A stretch of 64,000 bases of DNA from QQVM01 sp964544885. GTDB lineage: Bacteria; Bacteroidota; Bacteroidia; AKYH767-A; 2013-40CM-41-45. The stretch lies in NCBI GenBank assembly GCA_964544885.1, contig CAZJDX010000008.1, forward strand, positions 54,188-118,187, in the 5' to 3' direction. The notes under the pieces were generated by a model that saw only the letters and a program-made list of their open reading frames with translations, was not told where the DNA came from and searched no databases. The position numbers were made by a program, and so were the translations under genes. Below, one piece after another: positions 8,619 through 18,098 of the stretch; the stretch's first letter is position 1; each line of letters begins with the position of its first letter.

Positions 8619-9549
8619 GTCGGACAAAATATATGTTGCCGGTCATACAGGAATGGTAGGTTCAGCCATTGTACGTTTGCTGCAGGCAAACGGATTTTCT
8701 TTAATCCTGTCACGGCGCTCCTCAGAACTTGACCTGAGAAATCAAAAGGAAGTTGAAGATTTTTTCAGTCAGGAAAGGCCGGATTATGTTTTTCTCGCCG
8801 CTGCAAAAGTCGGTGGGATTCATGCAAACAATACCTACAGGGCCGACTTCCTATATGAGAACCTGGCCATTGAAATGAATGTGATTCACAGCTCATATAA
8901 ATATAAGGTTAACAAACTTTTATTTCTGGGATCTTCCTGCATTTATCCAAAAAATGCCCCTCAACCACTTAAAGAAGAATATCTGCTTAGTGGCTTATTG
9001 GAAAGCACCAATGAACCCTATGCCATAGCTAAAATTGCGGGGATCAAGTTATGTGAGAATTACCGGCATCAGTACGGATGTAATTTTATTTCGGCGATGC
9101 CAACGAATCTTTACGGCCCGAATGATAATTACGACCTTCTGAATTCTCATGTCTTGCCTGCGCTGATCCGCAAATTCCATGAAGCGAAACTGAAAAAAAG
9201 TCCGACAGTTGAAATTTGGGGTAGCGGAAAACCTCTGAGAGAATTTCTTCATGTTGACGACCTTGCATCAGCCTGCGTGTTCCTTATGAATAATTACAAT
9301 GATAGTCTTTTCGTAAATGTTGGTTTCGGAGAAGACATAAGTATTCTATCGCTGGCAGAGATGATCAAAAACATTGTCGGATATGAGGGTGAGATCGTAT
9401 TGAATACCGACAAACCCGACGGCACCTATAAGAAACTGCTCGATTCCTCACGGATCATGGAGATGGGTTGGAAACCGGAAATACATCTCAAAGAAGGTAT
9501 TCGCATGACCTATGAAGCCTATAAGAATGAGTTTGCTTTTGCAGGCTGA
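8611..9549 (+). CDS. fcl: GDP-L-fucose synthase
   Basis: A 312-residue bifunctional 3,5-epimerase/4-reductase that turns GDP-4-keto-6-deoxymannose into GDP-L-fucose with NADPH. The N-terminus has GHTGMVGSAIVRLL, then VFLAAAKVGGIHANNTY near residue 70, SSCIYPKNAPQPLKEEYLL near 109 and the catalytic YAIAKIAGIKLCENY near 136. REFLHVDDLASACVFL near 209 is also standard. It starts inside the end of gmd (8-bp overlap). With gmd it indicates that L-fucose, or a derivative, is part of the surface glycan. Confidence 0.95.
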   Translation: MNKSDKIYVAGHTGMVGSAIVRLLQANGFSLILSRRSSELDLRNQKEVEDFFSQERPDYVFLAAAKVGGIHANNTYRADFLYENLAIEMNVIHSSYKYKVNKLLFLGSSCIYPKNAPQPLKEEYLLSGLLESTNEPYAIAKIAGIKLCENYRHQYGCNFISAMPTNLYGPNDNYDLLNSHVLPALIRKFHEAKLKKSPTVEIWGSGKPLREFLHVDDLASACVFLMNNYNDSLFVNVGFGEDISILSLAEMIKNIVGYEGEIVLNTDKPDGTYKKLLDSSRIMEMGWKPEIHLKEGIRMTYEAYKNEFAFAG

Positions 9550-9679
9550 TTTACGCTCTACACTTTTTAACAGTTACCTGCTTACAACGTAGTTTTCTTC
9601 CGGTCAGGACTGCAGAATTTATTCGTTTTTTTCGTATCCGTCGTATTGTAGATTGACGGGGAAAAATCATTGAAAACGA

Positions 9680-12600
9680 ATGAAAAAGCTTGTAACGCTA
9701 TTCCTCATTTTTTTAGTTTCATTCGGCATGGCAAGCAGTCAATGTCCGAATTCACAATTCAGCGCAGCCGGACCGGTTTGTGCGGATATTCCCATCAACT
9801 TTTCCAATACTTCAAGCGGCGCGATCAGCTATCAGTGGGACTTTTGCGCCGGGGACTTCGACAGCCTTATCACCGACACCAATGACGTCAGCGGATTTCT
9901 CAATACGCCTTCAGGAATAACCGCGGTTTCTGACAGCAGCGGTAATTTTGTTTTTGCCTGCAGCCGGGGGGACGATAAGATTATCCGGTATGATTATGCC
10001 AATGGGTTCAACAACCTGCCGACTCTGGTCACCGACCTGGGAAATGTTTTTGGACAGGTTTCCTCCCCTAACGGCATCGTTTTTCACAGGGAGAATTCGG
10101 TCTGGTATGCACTTGTTCTAAGCGTTTTTAATAATACCATGACCAGGATAGAATTTGGCAATGGACTCAATAACAACCCAACCGCAGCATCCGTAATTGT
10201 TTCATCGAATCTGAATTTACCAAGGGGACTCGACATCATCACCGATCATACGGGAAAAGTCATTGTAGCTATCGCGAATTTTATAGGTAGTTCTGTTACT
10301 GTTGTTGATTTTGGAAATTCAATTACTAATGCACCCGTTGTTGGCAGCCCTTATTCTTTGACTGGCGGAGGAGCCATTGATGTGGATCTTGTCATGGAAT
10401 GCGGTACTTACTATGCCCTGGTAAGTTGTTACAACAGCAATGAAATAGTGCTTGTAAATTATGGAAGCAGTATGCTTAACGCGCCCTCAGCAAATGCCGG
10501 CTTAATCGGTGGTCTGGGTAACCCTTCCGGAGTATCTGTCGTTCAGGATAATGCTAATTGGTATGTACTGGCATCCAATTCTCTAAACGGTAAAGTTACA
10601 GTACATAACATTGGTAATTCCTTCTCCGCACCCAGCCCGGTATTGGAAGGAGAAATAGAACTGGGTGCGGGAAACCCGGCCGGAATAAATCTCATCAAAC
10701 ACGAAAGCGACTGGTTCGCTTTTGTGACCATGGAAGCGTCGAATATTTTTAAGAAGGTAAACTTCCGGAATACCTGCAATGTGAGTCAGGCCGTATCCGG
10801 TGATTCAAATCCGGTGAATGTTTCTTATGGCACCGGTGGAAATTACAGGATTTCGCTTGAAGCAATGGACGCGTCAGGGAACAGCCATTTCAGTTCACAG
10901 ACGGTTTCCGTTTTCATTTCTCCGGTTGCTGATTTCTCTATGACGGGCAATTGCCTTGGAGATCAGAGTCAGTTTTCCGATTCTTCCTACCTCGCATCAG
11001 GGTCTTTCTCTTCCTGGAGCTGGCATTTTGGGAACGGAGACTCATCCAGTGTACAGCATCCCTTCTATACCTATAGCGATACCGGTTCATATCCGGTCAG
11101 GTTGATCACGACCGCCAGCAACGGATGTTCTGACACCATCACCAAAATTTTTGAGGTGTCTCTGGTTCCGGTGGCAGCATTCAGTACCACACCAGGTTGT
11201 TCTGAATCGAGCCTCACTTTCACAGATCTTTCAACTATAGGATCAGGAAGTATTACTGACTGGTTGTGGGAATTTGGCACGGGTGATACATCCACACTGA
11301 GTAACCCGGTGTACGCTTATGCAAGCGGGGGTACTTATCCGATTATCCTCAGCGTAACCTCAGATAAAGGTTGTACAGACAGTATCAGTCAGAATTTAAT
11401 AATAAATGACAGGCCTTTAGGCTCCTATCTTGCATCCAACACCTGCGTAGGCCAGGTGGTTCAATTTACTGATCAGACAAGTGTCAGTGGTACAAGCATA
11501 GTTTCTTATTCATGGGAATTTGGTGACGGGGATACCAGTACGCTTCAGAATCCCGGTCACCTATACGCAGGAGGTGTTGCCAATTACGATGTACGGTTGA
11601 TTGTCACGGCAGCCAACGGATGTGTAGATACGGTAGACCGTAACATAAAAATCAACAATGTTCCTGTAGCATCTTTCAGTTATAGTCCTTTAACAGTTTG
11701 TCAGGGAAATGACGTACAATTCACAGACCTGTCCCTTGTCAGTTCAGACACCATCTCATCCTGGTTCTGGGATTTTGGAGATGGAAGTACAGACACGGTC
11801 AGGAATCCGGTACACCAGTTTGCCAATTCCGGAAACCAGACAATAAGCTTGATTGCATACTCTCCCAGCAGTTGTCCAAGTCCGGTTAGTCAGCAAACCA
11901 TTACTATTACAGCCAGTCCTTCCGCCCTTTTCAATTTCACCGAAGCTTGCCTTGGAGATCCGACCTTATTCAGCGATATGTCAACTGCACCTACCGGAAG
12001 CACCATAATCTCAAGGGTGTGGAATTTCGGAACAGGAGACAGCTCTCTGCTGACCAATCCTGCTTATACGTTCGCCGGGTCTGGATTATTTCCGGTAGTT
12101 CTTTCGGTTACGACCGATGCGGGCTGTGTGAATTCATACAATACTACTGTACCTGTTCATGCATTACCTGTTGCCGCTTTCAGCACTTCCAATCTTTGCT
12201 CCAATCAGGCAGCGGTATTCAACAACCTGAGTTCGGCGGACACGAATTCGGTGCTGGTTGCCTATGAATGGAATTTTGGCGACTTTGGAAGCGGAGCCGC
12301 CAATACAAGTAGCCTTGCAAATCCGGTTCATACTTATATCAATGCCGGTCTTTATGATGTCTTTTTAATCGCAAGCACAGATCATTCCTGTAAGGATACC
12401 GCCCTCGTACAGATTCGAATCAATCCTTCCGCTCCGGCAAATTTTACTTACTCACCCACTTGTTATGGAGACCTTATGGAATTTTTTAATCCGGGTTCAT
12501 CACTTGACAGCGCATACTTCTGGAGTTTTGGCGACAGTCAGTCCAACCAGCTTAAGGAACCCGCTCACTTCTATGCATTCCCGGGAAATTATACTGTCAC

Positions 12601-13756
12601 TCTTACTGTCTATGCTCAGGGAGGTTGTGCCACAAGCGCTTCCAGACTTGTTTCAGTCAGCCCGATACCGGAGGCCGATTTTACGGTCTCGCCGGCCTGC
12701 ATAGGCACACCCTATCAGTTCACAGACAATAGCAGCATCAGCAGCGGAAGTATTGTAAACTGGCAATGGACGATTGACAACCTGGCCGTCATCGATTCTG
12801 TCAGGAATCCGGTTTATACATTTAACGATACAGGTTCGTACACGGTAACACTTTTAGTCAGCTCAGATATTGGGTGTACACACAATGTATCCGGGGTCAT
12901 TACCAGCAATCCTCTTCCTGTCGCGAATTTCAGTTTTAACCCCCAATTCGGGAACCCGCCGCTGGATGTGCAGTTTAGTGATTTTTCAACTGGAGCGGTT
13001 GGCTATTCCTGGGATTTCGGGGATGGTCAAAGCGGCGGAAACCTGGCTAACCCAAGCCACATCTATCAGGATACAGGACTTTTTACCATCAGGCAAACAG
13101 TATTTAGTAACGCAGGCTGCACAGATTCGGTGAGCAAAAACATTTATGTGATCAGACCAATACTTGACATAGCCATTACAGGTGACTCATCCTATATTTC
13201 CGGAAATTATTTTCACCTGGTTGTTCGTATCGCAAACCTGGGAACAAGACAAATCGACAGTGTCAATATAGAGGGAAGGCTTGCTGACGGAACCAATGTA
13301 CTTGAAAAATATGTTTCACTGATACCAAATGGTCCTTCCGGTATACAATGGTATACTTTTCATGCAAAATTTCTTATTACTGCCTCTACAAAACTGGATT
13401 ATTATTGCGTAAAGGTAAGTGAGCCCAATGGTGAGTCGGATGATTTTCCGTCGAACAATGAGAAATGTTTCAGCAGGATCAAGACCCTGGCCATTGTTGG
13501 TCCTTACCCTAATCCATTCACTGAAACGGTTACTGTTAAAGCCATACTGCCGTTTGATGATGAACTTGAAATTGATCTCATTGATCATACAGGAAAGACG
13601 GTAAAAACGATCACCAGCGGATTTGCATCAGAAGGTCTGAATGAATACTCCATAAATTTATCCGGTCTTGCGGATGGATTATATACGCTTAGATTTCAGT
13701 TCAGGGATGAGGTAAGTACAAGACCAATCCTGAAGAATTCTGTCAACGGAAAATAA
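9680..13756 (+). CDS. Secreted multi-PKD protein with an inserted beta-propeller-like region and type A T9SS sorting domain
   Basis: A 1358-residue extracellular protein. Residues 1-20 are a signal peptide. A first PKD-type Ig domain starts near 28 (NFSNTSSGAISYQWDF) but breaks off after ~60; residues ~70-365 are repeats of ~50 residues containing phrases such as NGFNNLPT, FGNGLNNNP, FGNSITNAP and YGSSMLNAPS, typical of a beta-propeller. The rest of the PKD fold (NPVNVSYGTGGNYRISLEA) follows. About nine complete PKD domains come next (WxFGxGDxS...NPxHxY), then a CARDB-like domain near 1160-1260. The C-terminal ~80 residues (VGPYPNPFTETVTV..., GLADGLYTLRF) are a type A sorting signal for cell-surface attachment through the type IX system. 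It sits between fcl and the ABC exporter. The substrate or adhesion partner is unknown. Confidence 0.82.
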   Translation: MKKLVTLFLIFLVSFGMASSQCPNSQFSAAGPVCADIPINFSNTSSGAISYQWDFCAGDFDSLITDTNDVSGFLNTPSGITAVSDSSGNFVFACSRGDDKIIRYDYANGFNNLPTLVTDLGNVFGQVSSPNGIVFHRENSVWYALVLSVFNNTMTRIEFGNGLNNNPTAASVIVSSNLNLPRGLDIITDHTGKVIVAIANFIGSSVTVVDFGNSITNAPVVGSPYSLTGGGAIDVDLVMECGTYYALVSCYNSNEIVLVNYGSSMLNAPSANAGLIGGLGNPSGVSVVQDNANWYVLASNSLNGKVTVHNIGNSFSAPSPVLEGEIELGAGNPAGINLIKHESDWFAFVTMEASNIFKKVNFRNTCNVSQAVSGDSNPVNVSYGTGGNYRISLEAMDASGNSHFSSQTVSVFISPVADFSMTGNCLGDQSQFSDSSYLASGSFSSWSWHFGNGDSSSVQHPFYTYSDTGSYPVRLITTASNGCSDTITKIFEVSLVPVAAFSTTPGCSESSLTFTDLSTIGSGSITDWLWEFGTGDTSTLSNPVYAYASGGTYPIILSVTSDKGCTDSISQNLIINDRPLGSYLASNTCVGQVVQFTDQTSVSGTSIVSYSWEFGDGDTSTLQNPGHLYAGGVANYDVRLIVTAANGCVDTVDRNIKINNVPVASFSYSPLTVCQGNDVQFTDLSLVSSDTISSWFWDFGDGSTDTVRNPVHQFANSGNQTISLIAYSPSSCPSPVSQQTITITASPSALFNFTEACLGDPTLFSDMSTAPTGSTIISRVWNFGTGDSSLLTNPAYTFAGSGLFPVVLSVTTDAGCVNSYNTTVPVHALPVAAFSTSNLCSNQAAVFNNLSSADTNSVLVAYEWNFGDFGSGAANTSSLANPVHTYINAGLYDVFLIASTDHSCKDTALVQIRINPSAPANFTYSPTCYGDLMEFFNPGSSLDSAYFWSFGDSQSNQLKEPAHFYAFPGNYTVTLTVYAQGGCATSASRLVSVSPIPEADFTVSPACIGTPYQFTDNSSISSGSIVNWQWTIDNLAVIDSVRNPVYTFNDTGSYTVTLLVSSDIGCTHNVSGVITSNPLPVANFSFNPQFGNPPLDVQFSDFSTGAVGYSWDFGDGQSGGNLANPSHIYQDTGLFTIRQTVFSNAGCTDSVSKNIYVIRPILDIAITGDSSYISGNYFHLVVRIANLGTRQIDSVNIEGRLADGTNVLEKYVSLIPNGPSGIQWYTFHAKFLITASTKLDYYCVKVSEPNGESDDFPSNNEKCFSRIKTLAIVGPYPNPFTETVTVKAILPFDDELEIDLIDHTGKTVKTITSGFASEGLNEYSINLSGLADGLYTLRFQFRDEVSTRPILKNSVNGK

Positions 13757-13829
13757 TCAGAGAATATAATCAGAAACTGAATGCCGGCAGACTGAACCGG
13801 CAAGGGAGACAGAACCACTTCATAAACTC

Positions 13830-14648
13830 ATGGAATACGAGATAAAGCCAAAGCACCGCCTGAAGATTAATATACCTGAACTCTGGTCATTCCGGGAACT
13901 CCTGTATTTTTTCGCCTGGCGTGATATTAAAATAAAATACAAGCAGACATTTCTCGGCGCGGCTTGGGCAATCCTGCAGCCTTTTTTGCTCATGATCGTT
14001 TTCACGGTCTTCTTTTCAGGTACCGTTAATACGGAGAGCATCGGGCTTCCCTACCCTTTATTTGTTTACGCAGGACTTATACTCTGGAATGTCTTCTCCG
14101 TCGGAATCAGTAATGCCGGCAACAGTATGATCAGCAATTCCAACATGATCAAGAAGATTTATTTTCCGAGGTTGTTACTTCCCGCATCATCGATTATGGC
14201 CACCCTCGTCGACTTCGCGATGACTTTCATTCTCTTTGCTGCATTAATGATTTATTATTCCGCTTACCCGGGGTTTGTCCAATTTCTTTTCGCGCTGCCT
14301 GTAGCTTTACTTATTACACTCCTCACCACCTTCGGACTGGGATCGTTTCTATCAGCGATCAATGTAAAGTACCGTGATTTTCGTTATGTCATTCCGTTTA
14401 TGGTTCAGGTTCTGCTCTTCCTTACACCAGTGATATATCCGGTCACGATAGTTTCCAATGAATACATTCAGGCTTTGCTACAACTCAATCCTATCGCCGG
14501 AGCCATTGATATTTTCCGCGCTTCATTCAGCGGTGAGTTTCCGCATCCGGTCATCCTGATTCAAAGTCTGGCGATCAGTACTTGTGTGTTTTTTGCCGGC
14601 ATATTTTACTTTCATAAAACCGAATATTACTTCGCTGACCTTGCCTGA
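13830..14648 (+). CDS. Polysaccharide ABC exporter, permease (Wzm-like, ABC-2 family)
   Basis: A 272-residue inner-membrane permease with six hydrophobic segments. It begins with a cytoplasmic amphipathic stretch and the conserved FFAWRDIKIKYKQTFLGAAWAILQP block (residues ~29-53, cited in part), typical of Wzm/TagG/KpsM-like ABC-2 permeases. VKYRDFRYVIPFMVQVLLFLT near 180 and TPVIYPV near 200 are also characteristic. It exports a lipid-linked glycan across the inner membrane, powered by the ATPase encoded next. The stop codon overlaps the ATPase start by one base (TGATG), giving a coupled pair. Confidence 0.9.
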   Translation: MEYEIKPKHRLKINIPELWSFRELLYFFAWRDIKIKYKQTFLGAAWAILQPFLLMIVFTVFFSGTVNTESIGLPYPLFVYAGLILWNVFSVGISNAGNSMISNSNMIKKIYFPRLLLPASSIMATLVDFAMTFILFAALMIYYSAYPGFVQFLFALPVALLITLLTTFGLGSFLSAINVKYRDFRYVIPFMVQVLLFLTPVIYPVTIVSNEYIQALLQLNPIAGAIDIFRASFSGEFPHPVILIQSLAISTCVFFAGIFYFHKTEYYFADLA

Positions 14649-15862
14649 TGAAACCGATTTTAGAAATTCAGCAACTATCAAAGAAATTCAGGATCAGTCA
14701 CGAACTTACCCCGTATCTGACTCTCCGGGAAAGGTTATGGAATATCGCCAACCGGAAAAAAGCGCATTCCACCGAAGAATTTTTCGCGCTGAAAGACATC
14801 AGCTTCAACGTGAATGCCGGCGAAGCCATTGCAATCATTGGAAAGAACGGAGCCGGGAAGTCAACCTTGCTTAAAATACTTTCCAGAATAACACCCCCAA
14901 GCAGCGGTAAAATTATTTCACGAGGCCGAATTGCAAGTCTGCTTGAAGTTGGCACAGGCTTTCATCCGGAACTCAGCGGAAGAGAGAATATTTTTCTGAA
15001 TGGTTCAATCCTGGGAATGAAGCGGAAGGAAATTCAGGATAAATTTGATGCCATCGTTGATTTTTCAGGAGTCGTGAAATTCCTGGACACGCCGTTAAAA
15101 CATTATTCAAGCGGAATGCAACTCAGACTTGCATTTTCAGTAGCCGCTTTTCTTGAACCCGAAATACTCATCATTGACGAAGTGCTTGCAGTAGGCGATG
15201 CCGAATTTCAACGAAAGTGCATGGGTAAAATGGACGAGGTGGCGCACAGCGGCAGAACCATACTTTTCGTGAGTCATAATCTCGGGGCTGTGAAAAGCCT
15301 TTGCCAAAAAGCAATTCTACTAAAGGACGGGAAAATTGAAATGAATGATGACGCTTCAAAAACGGTAGAGCATTATCTCTCGCACACACCTTCTGTAGCC
15401 GGACAACAGAGAGAAATTCTTCATTCTGATGATGGCCGGATATCGCTCAAAATGCCATACTGGGTCAACACGGAAGGTAAAAATGTCAGCTCCTATGTAT
15501 TCGGAGAAGATCCGTGTTTACGGTTTGAATTGGAAATGAAAGTTCCTGTTGACGGAATGATTATCGGAATGGCGCTTATCACCCGTGACGGCAACCGCCT
15601 CTTCACCTCCCATTCCGGCGATGATAAAAATTTTAATCTTCCGGCCGGTTTGAACGGCAAGGTTGTCATTGATACATTTCTCAATCTCCCGTCCATTTCT
15701 CCGGGCGTATATGAGATCGTCTTTGGTATAAAAGACCGATCGAATGAAACGCTGATCTTCTCCAGCGGAGAACTGATACTTGACATTGAATACATACGAA
15801 AGGAAAAAGATGGAGATGAAGGGCTTTTATGGCATACAGGAAAATGGATATACCGCGCTTAA
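14648..15862 (+). CDS. Polysaccharide ABC exporter, ATPase with C-terminal substrate-recognition domain (Wzt-like)
   Basis: A 404-residue ATPase. Its N-terminal ~250 residues are an ABC domain: Walker A GKNGAGKSTLLKIL near residue 65, signature YSSGMQLRLAFS near 156, Walker B EILIIDEVLAVGDAEF near 173, and switch His in FVSHNLGA near 207. Residues ~260-404 form an extra beta-rich domain of the Wzt_C type, which in characterised O-antigen exporters binds the modified end of the glycan so that only terminated chains leave. This predicts chain-terminating modification, and the next gene encodes a predicted methyltransferase. It overlaps the permease by one base. Confidence 0.91.
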   Translation: MKPILEIQQLSKKFRISHELTPYLTLRERLWNIANRKKAHSTEEFFALKDISFNVNAGEAIAIIGKNGAGKSTLLKILSRITPPSSGKIISRGRIASLLEVGTGFHPELSGRENIFLNGSILGMKRKEIQDKFDAIVDFSGVVKFLDTPLKHYSSGMQLRLAFSVAAFLEPEILIIDEVLAVGDAEFQRKCMGKMDEVAHSGRTILFVSHNLGAVKSLCQKAILLKDGKIEMNDDASKTVEHYLSHTPSVAGQQREILHSDDGRISLKMPYWVNTEGKNVSSYVFGEDPCLRFELEMKVPVDGMIIGMALITRDGNRLFTSHSGDDKNFNLPAGLNGKVVIDTFLNLPSISPGVYEIVFGIKDRSNETLIFSSGELILDIEYIRKEKDGDEGLLWHTGKWIYRA

Positions 15863-15868
15863 TTGTTG

Positions 15869-17044
15869 ATGGAAAAACAGGAGATCATGATTGGAAAATT
15901 ATTCAGGCATTATAAGGAAGGAAACCTGCTGACAGCCGTAAAGTTCAAACTCAATAACTGGTTTGATGCAAGGATAGAACGGCAAGAAAAAGAAAAGCTT
16001 GGAAGCAAGCCCTTGCACCGGTTCTATATCAGAAATGCGGACGAAGCCTATGAGTTTTTATACAGACAGGCAAAAAAGTATTCAGCGGAATCCGGAAATA
16101 AAAAATCAGTTGTTTTGTTTGGTGATCCGTCAAACCCGGATTCCGGAAGGGTATTCGGGAGACTAAAGGAAGACGGCATTCCTGTTGAAATTTTACCCGA
16201 CTATAATTCTAATCAAAAAGAGCTTAATCAGAGATCCGAAGGCATTGCCTGTTTCATTTCGCTTTACCTGAGAGAAAAACTCAACCATCAGTTATGTGTA
16301 TCGCTACTCAGAGATGAGAAAATGAAGAATATACCATTTGAATACCTTGGAGATACTCATGTGGATTTCTTACGAGCCAGAAAGCAGGATCATCAGCACA
16401 GCTTCGAATTTGTCTCCCCCCTCCTGATCAGCGATACCGATTTTTTTGACATTTACGAGGAAAGCCTGAGTCGTTTCGAGAAGAAGTGCGACATCCGTGA
16501 TTACATGGATCTTTGCCAGCTGATTTCGTCTGTCATCGAAAGAGAGATTCCCGGTGACATTGCGGAATTCGGAAGTTACAAAGGTCATAGCGGATATCTT
16601 ATCTCACGCCTCTTAAAAGAAATGGGATCCGGTAAAAACCTGTTCATGTTCGATACCTTCGAAAAATTTCCTTCGGAAGATGCCGGGGTTGATTCGTTCT
16701 GGAGCGACACCCATGAAGTGAATTTCGATGAAGTAAGATCCAAATTCGCCAATAATGATAAAGTGAAACTGATAAGAGGTGATTTTACAAAAACACTGGA
16801 TGGAAGTGGCATAACAAAGCTTTCCTTTATCTATATAGATTGTGACTCCTACAGGGCGACAACATATCTGATGGAAAAACTCTTCGATGAGGTACTTAGT
16901 CCGGGCGGCCTGCTGGTTCTCGAAGATTATGGTCATCCTGCATTACTGGGGAACCGGATTGCTTTCCATCAGTTCATGGAGAAAAGAAAGAACAACTTCA
17001 GATTTTTTTCTCAGTTCAGCGGTTTTCAGATTGTTGTAAAATAA
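15869..17044 (+). CDS. TylF/macrocin O-methyltransferase-like protein with an unassigned N-terminal region
   Basis: A ~391-residue protein. The C-terminal ~200 residues match the TylF family of SAM-dependent sugar O-methyltransferases: IPGDIAEFGSYKGHSGYLI near residue 231 (SAM loop), FMFDTFEKFPSEDAG near 260 and FIYIDCDSYRATTYLMEKL near 325, with metal-binding acidic residues IDCD. The first ~190 residues contain a possible small Rossmann-like unit (KSVVLFGDPSNPDSGRVFG) and are not recognised. The ATG at 15869 follows the Wzt stop; a TTG at 15863 or an ATG at 15887 with AGGAG just upstream are alternatives. Adjacency to the Wzt ATPase suggests a role in capping or decorating the exported glycan; this is inference. 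Confidence 0.75.
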   Translation: MEKQEIMIGKLFRHYKEGNLLTAVKFKLNNWFDARIERQEKEKLGSKPLHRFYIRNADEAYEFLYRQAKKYSAESGNKKSVVLFGDPSNPDSGRVFGRLKEDGIPVEILPDYNSNQKELNQRSEGIACFISLYLREKLNHQLCVSLLRDEKMKNIPFEYLGDTHVDFLRARKQDHQHSFEFVSPLLISDTDFFDIYEESLSRFEKKCDIRDYMDLCQLISSVIEREIPGDIAEFGSYKGHSGYLISRLLKEMGSGKNLFMFDTFEKFPSEDAGVDSFWSDTHEVNFDEVRSKFANNDKVKLIRGDFTKTLDGSGITKLSFIYIDCDSYRATTYLMEKLFDEVLSPGGLLVLEDYGHPALLGNRIAFHQFMEKRKNNFRFFSQFSGFQIVVK

Positions 17045-17069
17045 TTCAACCCAATAATTCTTGAGTTCA

Positions 17070-18083
17070 ATGTCAGTTTCACCATTGTTGTCAATCCTGA
17101 TTCCGAGTTTCAACCAGGGTGAATATATCGTCCATACCATAGAAAGCATTCTGAAACAGGATTATTCCAATTGGGAACTGATCATCCAGGATGGAGGCTC
17201 CACGGATTCCACCGGCTCCGTGTGCCGGCAATATGAAAGCAGGGACAAACGCATTCAATTCCATTCTGAAAAGGACAATGGTTTTGCCGATGCGGTGAAC
17301 AAAGCGATTGATAAAGCCGGGGGAAGTATCGCGGCAATTCAAAGTTCCGATGACTTCTATGCCCACTCCCGGGTATTTTCCGAAGCCGTCGGAGTTTTTG
17401 AGAAAAACCGTAATCTGCAACTATTCTCTTCATGCCATTGCTATGTCGATACAGACCTCAAGGAACTAAAGGTTCCCGCCGGCAAACAGCAGGAAGAATA
17501 TGGTTTTATTGATCCTGAAAAGATGTTCACATTACGGGTTCACTTCCCTCAGAGTTCGACCTTCTTCAGGCTCGACCGCGCAAAGCACGTAAGCAAACTG
17601 AATCAGAACGTGGACATGGTAGCGGACACAGATTTTTGGATACGTATGGCTAACTATTCTCCGGTATTCAAAAACAGTATTTACAGATCGGAAGAGATAT
17701 CCAGCTGTGTGATCGTCCATGAAAATCAAAGAAGTGTCGATCAGTGTCAATTCTCACTAGGAAGAGTCAGGATGTATTTTCATTACCTTAGTGATCCCCG
17801 CTTTGAATTGAGCAAGGAAATTAAACAGAGAAGCTTTTATGCAAACCTGGTTGATGCAATTGATTACTTTTCCGCACAGGGAAAAGACATAAGTGAACTA
17901 AAAAAACTCTATCAGGCAGGCACCGGAAATAAATTTCCTATCAAATGGAAGATACGGGAAATGTTGAACAAATCCGGCTTGTTTCGCCAATGGCATTACA
18001 GATACATAAGCAATAAAAGCTCACTCAATCTTCTATCCTGTGAACGAGGAAGGACATATCGTTGGTTCGAAGAGAAACATTGA
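17070..18083 (+). CDS. Glycosyltransferase family 2
   Basis: A 337-residue inverting GT-A sugar transferase. The N-terminus shows LLSILIPSFNQGEYIVHTIE, then ELIIQDGGSTDSTGSV near residue 38 and the DxD-type metal and donor site in AAIQSSDDFY near 95. The region near 150-200 (RVHFPQSSTFFRLDRA) is seen in GT2 enzymes of O-antigen clusters that carry the PQSSTFFR-type motif. It is close in sequence pattern to the GT2 at 25560. The ATG at 17070 is preferred to the TTG at 17061. It lies in the continuous + strand run after the ABC exporter. Confidence 0.86.
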   Translation: MSVSPLLSILIPSFNQGEYIVHTIESILKQDYSNWELIIQDGGSTDSTGSVCRQYESRDKRIQFHSEKDNGFADAVNKAIDKAGGSIAAIQSSDDFYAHSRVFSEAVGVFEKNRNLQLFSSCHCYVDTDLKELKVPAGKQQEEYGFIDPEKMFTLRVHFPQSSTFFRLDRAKHVSKLNQNVDMVADTDFWIRMANYSPVFKNSIYRSEEISSCVIVHENQRSVDQCQFSLGRVRMYFHYLSDPRFELSKEIKQRSFYANLVDAIDYFSAQGKDISELKKLYQAGTGNKFPIKWKIREMLNKSGLFRQWHYRYISNKSSLNLLSCERGRTYRWFEEKH

Positions 18084-18098
18084 CCCACTCCACCGCAC

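Noticed and set aside
13783..13804. Small hairpin TGCCGG...CCGGCA after the PKD protein gene
   Set aside because: The stem is only 6 bp and no T-run follows, so it was not called a terminator.
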